Assembly (NCBI RefSeq): GCF_954871325.1 | Contig: NC_088777.1 | Span: forward strand, 18,453,366-18,517,365 | Length of the DNA: 64,000 bases | Reading direction: 5' to 3' | Source of the DNA: Gordionus sp. m RMFG-2023 | Taxonomy: Eukaryota > Nematomorpha > Gordioida > Chordodea > Parachordodidae | Shown: positions 1 through 13,500 of the stretch, one piece after another | Layout: every line of letters starts with the position of its first letter | Position numbering within the stretch: the first letter of the stretch is position 1 | The notes under the pieces: model-generated | Databases searched by the model: none | What the model saw: the letters and a program-made list of their open reading frames with translations, nothing else | Told to the model about the DNA's origin: nothing | Program-made: the position numbers and the translations under genes

Positions 1-1070
1 AGGTTTGCATGAAATAAACATTTCCTATCTTAAACCTTATTTCAGATGAATTATGCTTATGCTACCTGAGTAGTTTTGTTCGAGTGGCTGAGAAAGGAAT
101 ATATTTTCAAAATTATCAAGGCAATAAGTATTCTAAGACATGTGGATTAAAAATTTAATTAACTATAGTATAAACTTAATATATATGTCATATTGGGGTA
201 CGGAATCCACAGAGATTTGGAATCTCATAATTTTATATCAATTACTGAAGGCAATTTTTAAATTTGAAAAATTCTATCTCAACGGAAATATATTCCAGCA
301 TGTCTAGACTATATAATCTATAAATTTTAGAATTTTCTCCATGCAATTTTTGTGTATTTTTTGTAAATTAATATGAAAATCTATATAAAAAAGGATATAA
401 AATGAAAGTATTCCAATAGTTCTAGGCAAAATTGTCTGAAATTCGTAGTGTGTGCACTCTATACATCTTGAAATACATATTTGGTTAAATCAGATTTTTC
501 ATATTTAAAAATCGTTCTCAGTAAACGATTTAAAATTGAGATATTCAAAATCCCGTGAATTCCATATCTTAATACTACATATATATGAAAATATTAAATA
601 TTATTATTATTCAAATAATATTCGCTAATATTAAAATTATTATTCGGATACGAATAGTTGACGATTAAATTAATAAAAAAAATTATTCGATACTTTTTAT
701 TATATCTAAAATATTTAATATGGATCGAGTCTGATTCGAATATCGAATATTTGTTAGGAGGGAGGGTCTTACTTATATATATCACCTTGCATAGAAAAGT
801 AAATGTATTTTATTAGTCATTTTTTAAAAATAATTATATTTTAAAATTGCCTTACTGTCCCTTCCGTTCTTAGGAGGCTTAATTTGGAAGAGATATGTCC
901 TTCTATTCTAGACGAGATGTTTGCCCTTCTCTCTCATTTAATAAGCTTAATTTTATATAACCCCTTTTAAAATCATAAATATATTTGCAAAATTATATAT
1001 CATTTTGTTATTTTCTATTATTTGCAATATGATTTTCAAAATAAATACTATTTTTGAATTTCATTTCGAT
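1..1070. other. AT-rich stretch without a recognisable gene
   Basis: No exon, RNA gene or mobile-element coding frame could be supported here. Several ATTCG/CGAAT motifs cluster at about 600-750, a pattern also seen near 2520-2700, and may be a decayed inverted-repeat element. If the CYB5R4-like gene starts to the left of the window, this is intron sequence. Confidence 0.4.
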
Positions 1071-1078
1071 ATTTGGCT

Positions 1079-1414
1079 TAGTGATCTACATCGGGCCTAA
1101 TTTTTCAAGCCCGAAAATTTTTAAAAAAAGTTTTGCCTGCCTGGCCCGAATCCCAAATTTTTTTTAAGAAAATTTACCGGACAGGCCAGAACTTATTTAA
1201 ATATAGAAATTAATTTTTATAATTACTCAAAATAAAAGGCATATGTTATATTGTTTCTAGTTATATAAATAAAATCAAATATTTTTATTTTACATAAAAA
1301 ATTCAATATAAAACTGATAAATTTAAATATATTTATAAAAAATTCCAAGGCCCTACCCGAATTTTATTTAAAAATATTAGGGTTGGCCGTGGGGCCTACT
1401 TTTGCAGATTTCTA
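1079..1414. mobile_element. hAT-type MITE, family TAGNGATCTGCA, copy 1
   Basis: Short non-autonomous DNA transposon. It is bounded by a perfect 8-bp direct repeat ATTTGGCT (1071-1078 and 1415-1422), the target-duplication length of hAT elements. Its ends are imperfect inverted repeats (TAGTGATCTACAT at left; TAGAAATCTGCA read inward from the right), followed by GC-rich subterminal blocks such as GGGCCTAA and GGCCTAC in a very AT-rich centre. No coding capacity. It lies in the intron just upstream of the first visible CYB5R4-like exon. A related copy lies at 26548-26944. Confidence 0.85.
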
Positions 1415-1441
1415 ATTTGGCTACTAATTTTCTATATAAAG

Positions 1442-1542
1442 ACAATGTATTTAACATGACGCCTTATCTCGAATACCATCCCGGAGGTATAGAGGAGTTA
1501 ATGAAAGGAGCTGGAAAAGACGCCACAACATTATTCATGGAG
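1442..1542 (+). CDS. CYB5R4: CYB5R4-like exon: cytochrome b5 heme-binding motif
   Basis: The exon reads NVFNMTPYLEYHPGG, then EELMKGAGKDATTLFME. HPGG supplies the first heme-ligand histidine of cytochrome b5 domains, and the surrounding residues resemble the b5 domain of CYB5R4. I placed the acceptor at AG 1440-1441, after a TACTAAT branch-like sequence 13 bases upstream. The donor is GTATTA at 1543. The open frame runs 5' into the MITE end (TTTTGCAG near 1407), so an alternative acceptor inside the MITE is possible. The second heme-ligand histidine would be in the next exon, which I could not find. Confidence 0.75.
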
Positions 1543-4500
1543 GTATTATTTAATAAATTTATTTTAAATTGTGTTTCAAACATTTTTGAATTACCAAGTA
1601 TATTTATTTTAAATTGACCTTTACTCTTTCCATACTACCATAAGAAACGAAATGGAACATTTTCATCTCTAATTAAAATTTTCTATTCTAGTTATGATCA
1701 TAACCCGAAGTTTATTTTTTACTGCTTATATATTTTTAATTAATTTTATTTACGTTAGAAGTTGAGACAGGTATATATTTTGTGTAATACATATTATATT
1801 AACCATTTGGCTTCATATCTTATTTATGCAATGTTTTTAATAATCTCAATCTAATTCTAAAAATCGATAATTTGGCAAAAAAATAATTTATTGTGCTAGT
1901 GCATTAATTATTTATTAGGTAGAATTTTTGCGATATTGAATAATTATTACTTTAACTTTCATAGCGCAAGTAGGTCTATGCAGACTCCAGTTATTTTTTA
2001 AACTTTATTACTTAAAATTCTTTCTATATTTTTTTCTGGATCTTTTAATAGTTTAATATTTTTAGGTAAAGTATAGGAGACCAAGGGAAAATGATTGGTT
2101 TTTTGCATATTTATCATAAACATGTAAAACAAAACAACAAGTTATAGGCCAATATATACCACAATCCCACACCTACAAAATTACTTTAGGAACTATGATT
2201 AGTTATTTCATACTACTCATTTTAGCCATTTTATCCTGGATACAGGGTACATATTTTTATTTATCCTTAACAGTGAGCTATTTTCAAAATTTGTGTCTAA
2301 AATGCCCATTCAAAAACAAATACAAACCTAATAGTTTGTATTTGATTCGAATAATTGGTTTTAAAATTATTATAAAATAAAACATATTTTTCTTACTGTT
2401 TCTTCTTCATAAGACATGCGATTTTTTGATAGCAAATTAGTTCCAAGTCAAACTAAGCAGTTGATTCATAACCTTGTTAATCACATCAAACAAATGATTA
2501 AATTATTATATACATATTATTAATTATTCAGAATATTCGAATAAAACAGTTTATTCGAATTACTTATCGAATAAACAAATTATCGTTGAATTTTCTTGTC
2601 ATTCTTTTTATTCGAATCGAAGATTATATTATTCTCATTTGAAAAAAACGAAAATTTATATTCGTTGCCATTCGATTCCAATATTCGATGTTTTTAAATA
2701 GGCCTTCTCTAAATATAAACTTCTTAAACTAAAAAAACGTTCTAGAGGTCGATTTCGAACCCAAATTTGGGAAATTCCCAACATAGTCTTTCTTTGGTCA
2801 GTGAGTTGATTCTAAATTGTATATTTATTTTAAATTGTTAAATAAATAGTCTATAAACCAAAAAAAGTAATTTATTATGGACACACCATGTCCATGATAT
2901 GTCTACTTTTTCAGAAGGTCATCTAATTTACCCACTCCATTTTTAAATATAAAAATTAGATACATAAATGGGTAAACTATCCGAAATTATTGGCCAAATG
3001 CTACATAGCTCCTCTCAAGAAAATACCCTTTAATACTTTGTCAATACCCGAAATAGTCATACCTGCTATTCAAAATTTGCCAGTCAACAATAACGCTATC
3101 AGTTAGATTTTTATGATATTGCTTAATTATATTTTTTATCCATTCATTAATTTACTCCTCTTTTGCAATATATATTAGATACTAAATAACAGAGTTGTTA
3201 AAGTATCTAGATACTATCTAGATATAAAAATGTGGTATCTGTATCTAGATTGATGGTCCGGTCTGACAACACGGTCCGATCTAAGAACGATTAAAAAAGA
3301 TAAAAGTTTACTATGAATTGCTTTTTATTTAATGTACAAGTTCATGAGCTCTTAAAACATGATTATTTAATGCCTAACACTATATAATATCTCATTCATC
3401 TTTTATATTCTTCCGATTCATTCAGTCAAGTAATTTAATTTATTAGAAATGAAAATTGAAATTATAGAAGATGATAATATTATTTAATCACCACCCTCAG
3501 CCAAAGAATAACTATTGATTTAGAAAATAGTATTAGAATTCAAATGCCAAATAATTATATAAAATTTTTGAAAGGACAATTCTGGCAAAACATGTAAAAT
3601 ATGTCTTCAGATATTTCCAATTCTTTAAGCACAAGTAAATTATGCTTATATATATCAAATTGAGAGATCAAAATTTTAAATAAATGAACAAAAACTTTAT
3701 CAGATTAATTTATTTATAGTTATGATTAGGGCTGGAAACAATAAAAGCCCAAGATTAACGAAATATTGTATTGGTATTGGATGGGTAAAAAATGGAATAA
3801 ATTTTGATATTTTAGAAGATAATTAGAATATTTATTTATAAATCAGTTTTATTTTATAACCAAATATTTATCACATTCAAAAATAAAAACTAATTAAATA
3901 TGCTAATCAAATTGATTTAAATTTTATTCAATAAATTTGTATTGGTTTAATCTTTTTTATAAATAATATAATAAAAATGATTTGATGATATAATTAAAAT
4001 ATTGGTAATTTAACACATTTCATTTTTAATAAATTTCATGCAGAATAAAACTTTTATAACTTAAAAAACATTTTTTAGACGGGACCGGACTGGACGGACG
4101 GTCTCATTTGACTTAACGGTCTATCGGTCCGGTCTCATTTAAAAGAAACCAGACCGGACTGTTGCAAACACTATTACAATCCATCTCAAGGAATCTGCCA
4201 TTTTTATTTTCAATGGAATTGGTTAATTTTATTTTATTATACTAATTTTAAAAATTTATTTTAGATTAATATTAATAGTGATGAAGAGTAATCAATGAAG
4301 CATCAACAAGTTTAGATATGTTTTCCATGGCCAATTAATAGAGCATATTTTATAAAATAATATCTCAAAATAAAGAAAACAAATCTCTGATAGTAAAATG
4401 TTTGCCTACCAAAAAATACGAAAATTTCAGTTAGTATTACCTCAACTTGCAACTTTTAAGCATATAGATTAGGTTTATGCAAACCTTGTATAAGAGTATA

Positions 4501-7500
4501 ATGAAAATTATTTCTTAATCTAGTTACATTTTTAAAATTGTATCTATATCTAGACAACTTTTCAGACGATGTATCTATATCTAGTTCCATTTAAAAAGTA
4601 TCTTTTAATAACTCTGCTAAATAAAAAAAAATTGACGATTTTAAAAAAAGTTAAGAGAATGATATTGATTGATTTAGGAAAACCTTAAAACTGGATATAA
4701 AATTTTAAAAACTATCACGCTAGTCGACAAACCGCAAGCACCTACAAATATTGAAACGGCGAATATCCTGACGTCATGTTGAGAAAGTTTATGGTGTATA
4801 TAATTTGTAAAATAGAAGACGGTTATGGAATTCATTTGGGATATTCAGATTTAATTTTAAATAATTTTTTAATATTTAACTGTTCTTTCATATTTTTGAG
4901 ATTCAATTATATCTTTTATCGTTTTATACAACCACAATATCTTATATTTGCTATATGCTTTCCCATTAATTTTAAATCATGAACCAAATCGTGATAAGAA
5001 TTTCTTATTATATAAGCTAAAATTTGATACATATTTTTCTAGTGTCACATGTATTGGAGAATGCTTAGATATTTTCTATGATCTATCGTTAAAATGATTC
5101 TCGGGTAAGAGATACCGTTATTCTGAGACAATTTTATGAAGGACAGTAACCATCTGTTCTCCTTTTTATTTAACTCCCGTATATCTCCACCGAATAGTAA
5201 AATGGGAATGATGGTGGAATTGAAAATTTACAATCTAGTGAATACGAAGATCTCCCTCGTTTTCCATGTTTAAAATCTTTGTAGAAGGCTCTCCTTGCAT
5301 TCATTTTGTATTTAGCTTTTATCTGCAGCTGCCTCTTTTATCTATGGTATTAAGCATTTGGTAGTCTACTAAAGCTCTGTATTGAGATAAAATGCGGTTT
5401 TGTTGAAATTTATGTCAATGCTAACTGCGATTAATGAATTTAAGTATATTAAACAAGGTTTTGTGTTTCTTTAAAATTTTTCATTACTATTACAATATCT
5501 TCAGCATAAGAAATGATTCTGTGTTTTAGATAAAATTTATCGAAATCATTCGACATTAATTCCATTACATTATCTGTACCTAAAGTATCTTTTATCACCT
5601 TATTTATTACAAAATTAAACAGCACACTCCTTCCTTAATTCAGAAAGAGAGGGAAATTTTGTTATTTATTTAAAGCAGGCCTAAAGATTAGTAATGATGT
5701 TTTTGGATGCGTATGATATTCATTTTGATGCTACACTCTGCAATATTACCCATAGGGTACAATATTTTATGTTTTGAAGTCAACAAATGTGCAGAAGAAG
5801 GGTAGTTTGTATTGCACTTTTGTATTATTATTTTTAACGCTAAGATCGACTTTGAAATATTTTTTCCTGCTTTATGTGCGCATGAGTATTTAAATAAGGT
5901 GAGCGTGATGGATACTATGCGGATTTTTAACAGTCCCATAAATACTGTTGAAGCGATTTAAGTGAGAGCTACGGCTCTGTAATCGTTAAATTTTGTCGGA
6001 TTTTCTTTTATCACTTTCGAATTTGGTATGGTTAGTTAATTGCTATATTAACATTTATAAATTAAATATATTGTAATCACAACAAATATCTACACCAAAA
6101 ATTTTCTCCTCATGATGTCAGGATATTCGCTCTTTTAAATAGAGTGACTTTACTCCTCAGCCATAGAAATATGGTAATTTAAAATTAAATTAGTCCCACC
6201 TCCCTATGAATTAATTAAATAATTCTGTAGTTCGTGGGTGTAGTTTCTTAGTTGGTTCAATCTCTTTAATTCTTCATATAGTTTCCTCAAATTTTTATAT
6301 CCAGTTTGATGGAAATGAGAAATACCTAGCATAGCTCTGTTGTATGCACAACACTAGAGGACATATACACTTATATCACGTATTATCAATATGTAAATTT
6401 TTAAGCTTGCAGGTGATTGCCTCTCTAATGCCTCTTAAAACTACAAATTTGATATTTTAAATTTTTCCACTACATTTTATATTCTATGCTCAGATATAAT
6501 AAAAAAATTTTAGAATCTGCGTCGTTTTCAATATTAACAGAAATAGCTGACGTATCTAATCATTTTAAAGACTCCAACATTTCTAAATTGATGTAAAGAA
6601 ATATAATATAGACTAATTTAATTACTTATTTACAATATATTAAAAGATTTATTATTATATATATGACCCATTTTGTGAGAATCGTTTAGAAGAGTTATAT
6701 ATAATTGGTTTAAAATTTTGAAGAAATCAATTTATTATAATACTGTTCGAGGTTTATTATAATAAAGCATTAAAAATTTTATTATTTTAAAAAACTACTA
6801 TACTATAGTTATAATTTATAAGGTTATTTTTCTTAAAACTGAAATCTTTATCATATTTTTATTTGCTCTAAATTTTAATATTCTAATTATTTTTTTAAAA
6901 TTCATATTTAGCTCATTTTCCTCGTATGAAAAAGATCGGAGAAAATACTCATTACATAATCAGGTCGATACATTAGCCTTAGTTATTAAATCAGCGAAAT
7001 ACTCAATTAAAATTCAAAAAGGTTTTGTCGCTCGTTTAAAATCGAATTCCATCCAATTTTTGGCCTATTTTACCGATTTAAGATATATGCTACATTTAGG
7101 TTTGTTTTTTTTAATATTATATTTCCACTTTTTATAGAACATTTAATGATGATTTTAATAAATATATGGTTGAGACAATTAATATAAAACGATAATTTGT
7201 TCAAACTCTATTATAGGCTTTCACGTTTCTTTTTTCAAAAATATATAGTAACGACTTGTCTGGTTCAAGCTTTGGATGTAAATCTAAAACCATTTTTAGA
7301 TAAACGCTTTAATAAATTTAATAAAATTTTTTTATTAGATAAATAGCCATTTACGATTGTTTTTAAAAAATTATTTGTTACCTATTTCGGAAGACATCAG
7401 TATATCACTAGAGTTTGGTTTTTTTATATATGAGGGTTCTTTTCACAACATCTTACTTAGAATTCTATTAATTAGACTGTCTCTTGATTTTGTGGCCTAT

Positions 7501-10500
7501 TTCAAATATAATCGATGACTGATTCTCATCATGTTATCTAACCACTGTTAAACGATCCTTCCGATTCACCAAAATCGATTTGGAACCACTAAACCATTTG
7601 AATTTAAATTTAAACCTTAAAAACAGTTGAAGACTTTAAAATTGAATCTCAAATTGTTATAGAGTTTTGATTAGTTCTACATGGTAGATTATGCTTTTAA
7701 GCATTTGAGTTAATATTCAGAAATGGGATTATAATATAAGTAATATTCATAAAAATCTCAAGTAAATGATATTGTTAAACGGCTCGATTTTTAAAAACGT
7801 CTAACCCCATATTTTAACCAAAAATATTACGCAATTCTGGAGATTTTACTCATAGATGACAGAAAGATTTGGACATCTATTAACGAAATCTCGAGCCTTG
7901 CTTAATATTATTTTGATTAAAATCTTAATTTAAAATTGGCTGAATTGAGCTATTTAACAACACTACTAGTAAACGTTCTTTAATATAATAATTTTTATTA
8001 AAAATAAAATAATAGAGTTCCTACCTCCCACTAAAAATTATTGCAAAAGTATAATTAACTCTAATTGTTATGATAAATTATCAGTTTTATAAAATTAGTT
8101 AAATGGGATAATATTGATATAGGCTCAGTGGAAATAGACATATATTACCTTATGGGTAAAGAGAAGACGATAGGTATATTTAATTAATATTTATTTTTAT
8201 CAACTGGTAACAATAAATTTTAAAACACGATAAAATAATTCATGTTCTTGGCTTAAAAAATATTTAAATTTGATATTTTGTTTTATTTTCAGCCAATTAT
8301 TCGAATCCGAATTTATTAGTTACAAATTCTAATTCTAATAATTCTTCGCATCGTTATCGGCCTTTGATAAACAATGATTTTATTTATCCAGCTCTTGATT
8401 ACACAAGTTATAAAACTTCTTTTTTATTATGTATATTCTACCCCCCTTCATTGATATCTATCTACACGTGAATTATTTTTTACAATTATTTTCAATTTTT
8501 TTTTGCTAAATAATCTAAAAAATTAAATTCTTTATATAAATGTTTATATGTTTATGTTATTGGGCCATTATTTTATTTTTTAAAATATATATATATTAAA
8601 AAAATTTTAATCTGAAATTTAATCGCATTAAATATAACAAGTCATATATTAAAATTTAAAAAATATATTATATCATAATTTTTATCTAGCATAACATAAT
8701 CGGAGTTAAAAATTGTCATGCTATGTACATAGTAGAGACCTGCAAATTCTATTTTATTTAGGCCTGAGTCCAGTTAAAAAAAATATATTTTAATACCAAC
8801 AATAACATTTATATCCAGTGCATTTGACCTGTAAAATATGGTCAAATTCAAATAAATGTTTTTTTTTCTAATTTATTTTCAATATTATCCTTATTTAATA
8901 TTTTTAACCAATCATAGGTTATACTCTTGCCAATTTTTTAGTTGTCAATATCATTAAACGATTTCTTTTCTTCGTATGATTATTACCCCAAACCACCAAT
9001 TTCTTTCTAAAAAAGAAGTATAACTAGGAATTGTTAGTAAGATATTCGACATTTCTCTTATGTTCAAGGTAAGCAAAGCCCATTCTAACAATTTTTGAAT
9101 TTGCTATTAATACCGCCACTTTTAATTCTGAATATGATATCACTTTAAATATTTTGATTATCATAACTTTCTAAAATGCCTAATTCTTTTTTTATATCAC
9201 ATGCTCCATCAAACTCACTACTAATAAGATGATTCCCTTATATTGGGGATTCAATAAATAATCAGAAGTGTGAGTGCATCATTTGGATTGTTTTTTTTCT
9301 TTTTCAAACATATCTTTAATTTTTTTATCTTTAGGTGGAGATAAAAAAATCATGGCCTGATTGATTATGTGTTTTCCAAATTAGACATCTCGTTTTTTAC
9401 TTTGGCTAGAGTACATTTATCCCTTTGCACCTACAACAATAAGACAGCTAAATGTTTAATCATAGTTTAAATTTTTCGTCCAAAATATATTTTCATTTCA
9501 TATATTATCGGTAATTTCTTTTGGACAACTATCCAACTTCTTTAACAGCTGCTTTCAGAGCTTTCTGCATATTTGTATTTGTCCTTGCATTTTATTGACG
9601 ATGCCCATCTTGTTTGGATAATTGTAAATAATGTAATATAAATTGACAATTAGTAATTTTCCTAAATCATACTTTAGAAAAATTATTATATTTATTTATA
9701 TATAGAGATCCAATCAAATTTATAATGAGAAAAATTATTTTATTTTTATATTTTAATATGAAATTCTTATATTTTAATATAAAATTATAATTAAATCGAT
9801 GTCTTGATGCAAATATAATTTAAAATAAATTGTAACCTAATTGGATATATAACTTAAAATAAATTATAACCTAATTGGATTGATAAACATGCTTTAAATA
9901 CATATTAGTTAATTAAATCAATATATTTATACCAATATTTAGAGTATTTGACCAGGTCAGATACTCCTTAAGTCAATTGACCAATTCGCCAACCCTGTTT
10001 ATATCTATATTATTGTTATATTATGTTTACATTTTTTTAAAAAAAAATTAATAAAGTGCACATGCAATATCACAAGTGCACATTAGTGGAAAAAGAACGT
10101 TTAACATTCGATACCTATTCATTTATATTCGCCCTACCTCCCGATATATCTATGAAAACGCCCTTGGGTTTTCACACATTCATAAAATTGGATCAAAATA
10201 AGCCGAGTTAGATATTTTTATTTTTATATTTTCAAATTTTATATTTATATTTTAGGCATTTTTTTTATAAATAATTGCTGATTTTTATCTTTCACCTTTT
10301 CAGGCTTTTTATTCAATTTATATTTAATGATACTGTCTTTAACTTTGTGGGCCCTTTGGAGTTTTATTCCTTTTCTATTTATTTTATAGGCCTTCTCATC
10401 GTATGTCCATACAATCTAAGTCATTTACCATTATCTTTGTTTTAATGTACTACCTTTAAACTTCCCAGATTATATTCTTTTAATCATATATTTGCGCTTC

Positions 10501-13500
10501 CACAATATAGTTATAGTTATTGTTGAATAACTCATATTTTATTTTAAAAGTTATAGAATATTGGGAATGTGATACTAATTTAATTTCTTAGTTTGAATTT
10601 AAAAATTCTTGAATATCAATTGTGTCTAGTCCATTCTCAGACCCTAGATAATTTGGGATTTTTCTTCATGCGAATTAAATTTTTCAATCGTCTAATTGCT
10701 AAATGATATTGACCTGTATTCATTCAGAATCACGAATTTCTCATCGGATAGTTTTGCAAATGAATATGTATTATTTGAAGACTATAGTACCAGTTTTTAA
10801 TATCAGGATTTTATTGCAATATTATCTGTTCAATTTAATATTTAATATTGGTTAAATTCGCTGCCTAAATTCTTAATATAGTATTTTTAAGTTTATTGGG
10901 GATACTCACACTACTGTTATAATTTTATATTTAAATGACATTTTGCCTCTACTATTCCAAAAAATGTAATCAGTTTATGATTTTCATTCTAACTAATTTT
11001 TAAGGACTAGCTAAGAAGTTCGGTTGAGGCTTTTAGTGAAACTTTGTCAAGTCTTTTTTAATTATTAGTAATCTCACAAAGTTGAGAATATTAAAAATTG
11101 GCACAAAATTCATAAATCATAGACATAATAAAGATCCAACCTACGAAGTTGAGAATATTAAAAATTGGCACAAAACTCATTGTATATAATTCATAATAAA
11201 AATACAATTCTTATATTTATACCTTAATCGGTTCCATATATCTGAAATTTCCTTTTCATTTTGGATGGTTATAAAATTTTGCGCAACCTAAATGAAAATT
11301 AAAAAATTATGAAAGTTACTATATTTCAAGATCAATACTGCATCAAAGGGGTTTGGAATGGCAAAAGAGGATTTCCAGTCAAATTTGAGAAATTAACTTA
11401 AAAAAATATCCAGTGAACACATTTTATTCAATTAAATTTATATTTTTATCAGTGCAGTGATAAGTATACAATATGAGAAAGAAAATGTCAACATTCACTG
11501 GGTCGCATTGAATGATTAATAATACGATATTCTTCTCATTCCTCCGATAGTAGCTAGGCTTTATGACAAAAATTATTTTAAAAAAAATAATGATTATAGA
11601 TGTTTATTATTTTTGTAGTATACAAAATACACTTATGCTCACAGATAGCAATTGTAGAATTGAACAAATTTTTTTATTTTTACCATTTAATTTTATTTGC
11701 GAAAATTTTTAATTTATAAAAAAAATAATTTTAAGAGATTTTATAAATACTGTAATTTAAAATATAAATTAATCGGCAAGAATACTAAGAATGAAATTTA
11801 AAAATATATCGGGGCCTCTTTGCCATATCTACCCATGGCCTCCCAAATTAAGTGTATATGAACTTGGCGAACCCGGATACAACTCATAGCGAAGATGTTT
11901 ACAAGAGATCACTTTTTTACTAGGATGATGACCTATCTATATAAAAGATACATTTTTATAAAAGAAAACCTTAACAATTTCCAAACATCATAACCACGTT
12001 TATAAAATATAATACATCTTTATCATCTTATTGAATGGGTGTTTAGTGCAGCAAAAAGTGGTGCTTAAAGGTAAACGATCTTAAAAACTTAGAAAAACAA
12101 CCTTCATAAATTTGCTAAAAAATATATTTATAGACAATTTACATATTTTTTGGATTTTTGTAATAAATATATCAATTGTTGAAATAAAAGGAAAACAAAC
12201 CTTAAAAAAGTAACGGCGTTACTTTTTTTATAAATTAACAAATAGTGCTATTTTTCCGAATATATAACGTAAACCTAATGACGTTACTATTTTTTTTAAT
12301 GCGAAATGTAACAATGTAATTTTTTGAATAATGTCGACAGTTCTTATTTTATATATTTGTGAAAAATTCGATCTTATGATTCTATTTTTGAAAGAAAATT
12401 GGAATTGCGTTTTAATAGGATTTTTAACATAACAACCTTGTTATATCCTTAGGATACTTAATACGATATTAAACATACATGATACATAAGCGTAAACTAA
12501 TATTTACACCATATCACAAATGATAAGAGATTGATAGATAAAGTATAATAAGATAATTTGATCGTTACACAATAAGTTATTAAAATTCTCTATAAATATA
12601 TATTTAGATCTAGTCAAACCGTACACTCCCGTGCCAACATCCTTAATTTTATCCAGGGACTCTGTTTTTTCTCCTCTGGCCGATATCATCCCCTTTTACA
12701 ATAACTCATTAAACTTTATCATCAAAATATATGCCGATGGAGTGTTCACTCAAACGCTAGACCAAAAAATAAAAATAGGTTTTTTAAAAATGTTATTTTA
12801 TAATATTAGAAATAATCTTTTTTTTCTATTTTCTTGTTTGCACTATTATGTCTGTCTTATAGTATAATTATAATAACAATTTTGAATTTATTTTAGAGTA
12901 CATCTTTTTCGTGCTTAAACAATTTTTTCATCATGTGCCGGCCCTATATTTCTTAACTTCTCGGGGTCTAAACCCGTCTTTTTATATATTTATTATAATA
13001 TCTGCGGGATTACAAAATTTAGGTCAACATAAGAGCTCTAATATTTTATTTCATACCCTTTACTATATGAAATATTTTTTTGTGAATCTCTCTGAAATAA
13101 ATAATTTATCTCTTTTTATATTTTGGCCATAATATATGTGACAGATAAGCTACATCATATAATGATGGAGTGTTGTTAAACGGCTCGTTTTGGGCCGATT
13201 TTTAAAAACGGCGAACACAATATTTTATCCAGAAAAATATTACGCAAGCCTGAAAATTTTGTTCATGGAAGGAGCAAAGGTCTAGACATATTGTATCGAA
13301 ATTTCGAGGCTTAGTCAATATTTTTCTGGCGAAAATATTGAGTTAGCCGTTTTAAAAATCGGCTCAAAACGAGCCGTTTAACAACATTAGGTGGAATGGG
13401 TTTATTTTTAGGATATTGTGGTAAGCCTGACTTCCATAATGTATGTGATAGATAAGCTATATCGTATAATGGTGTGGGTTTATTTTAGGATATTATGGTA

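Noticed and set aside
12904-13132. Open frame LKQFFHHVPALYF... on the + strand after the FAD exon
   Set aside because: It lies in an intron, does not match any CYB5R4 segment, and the good phase join runs straight from 12778 to 14683.
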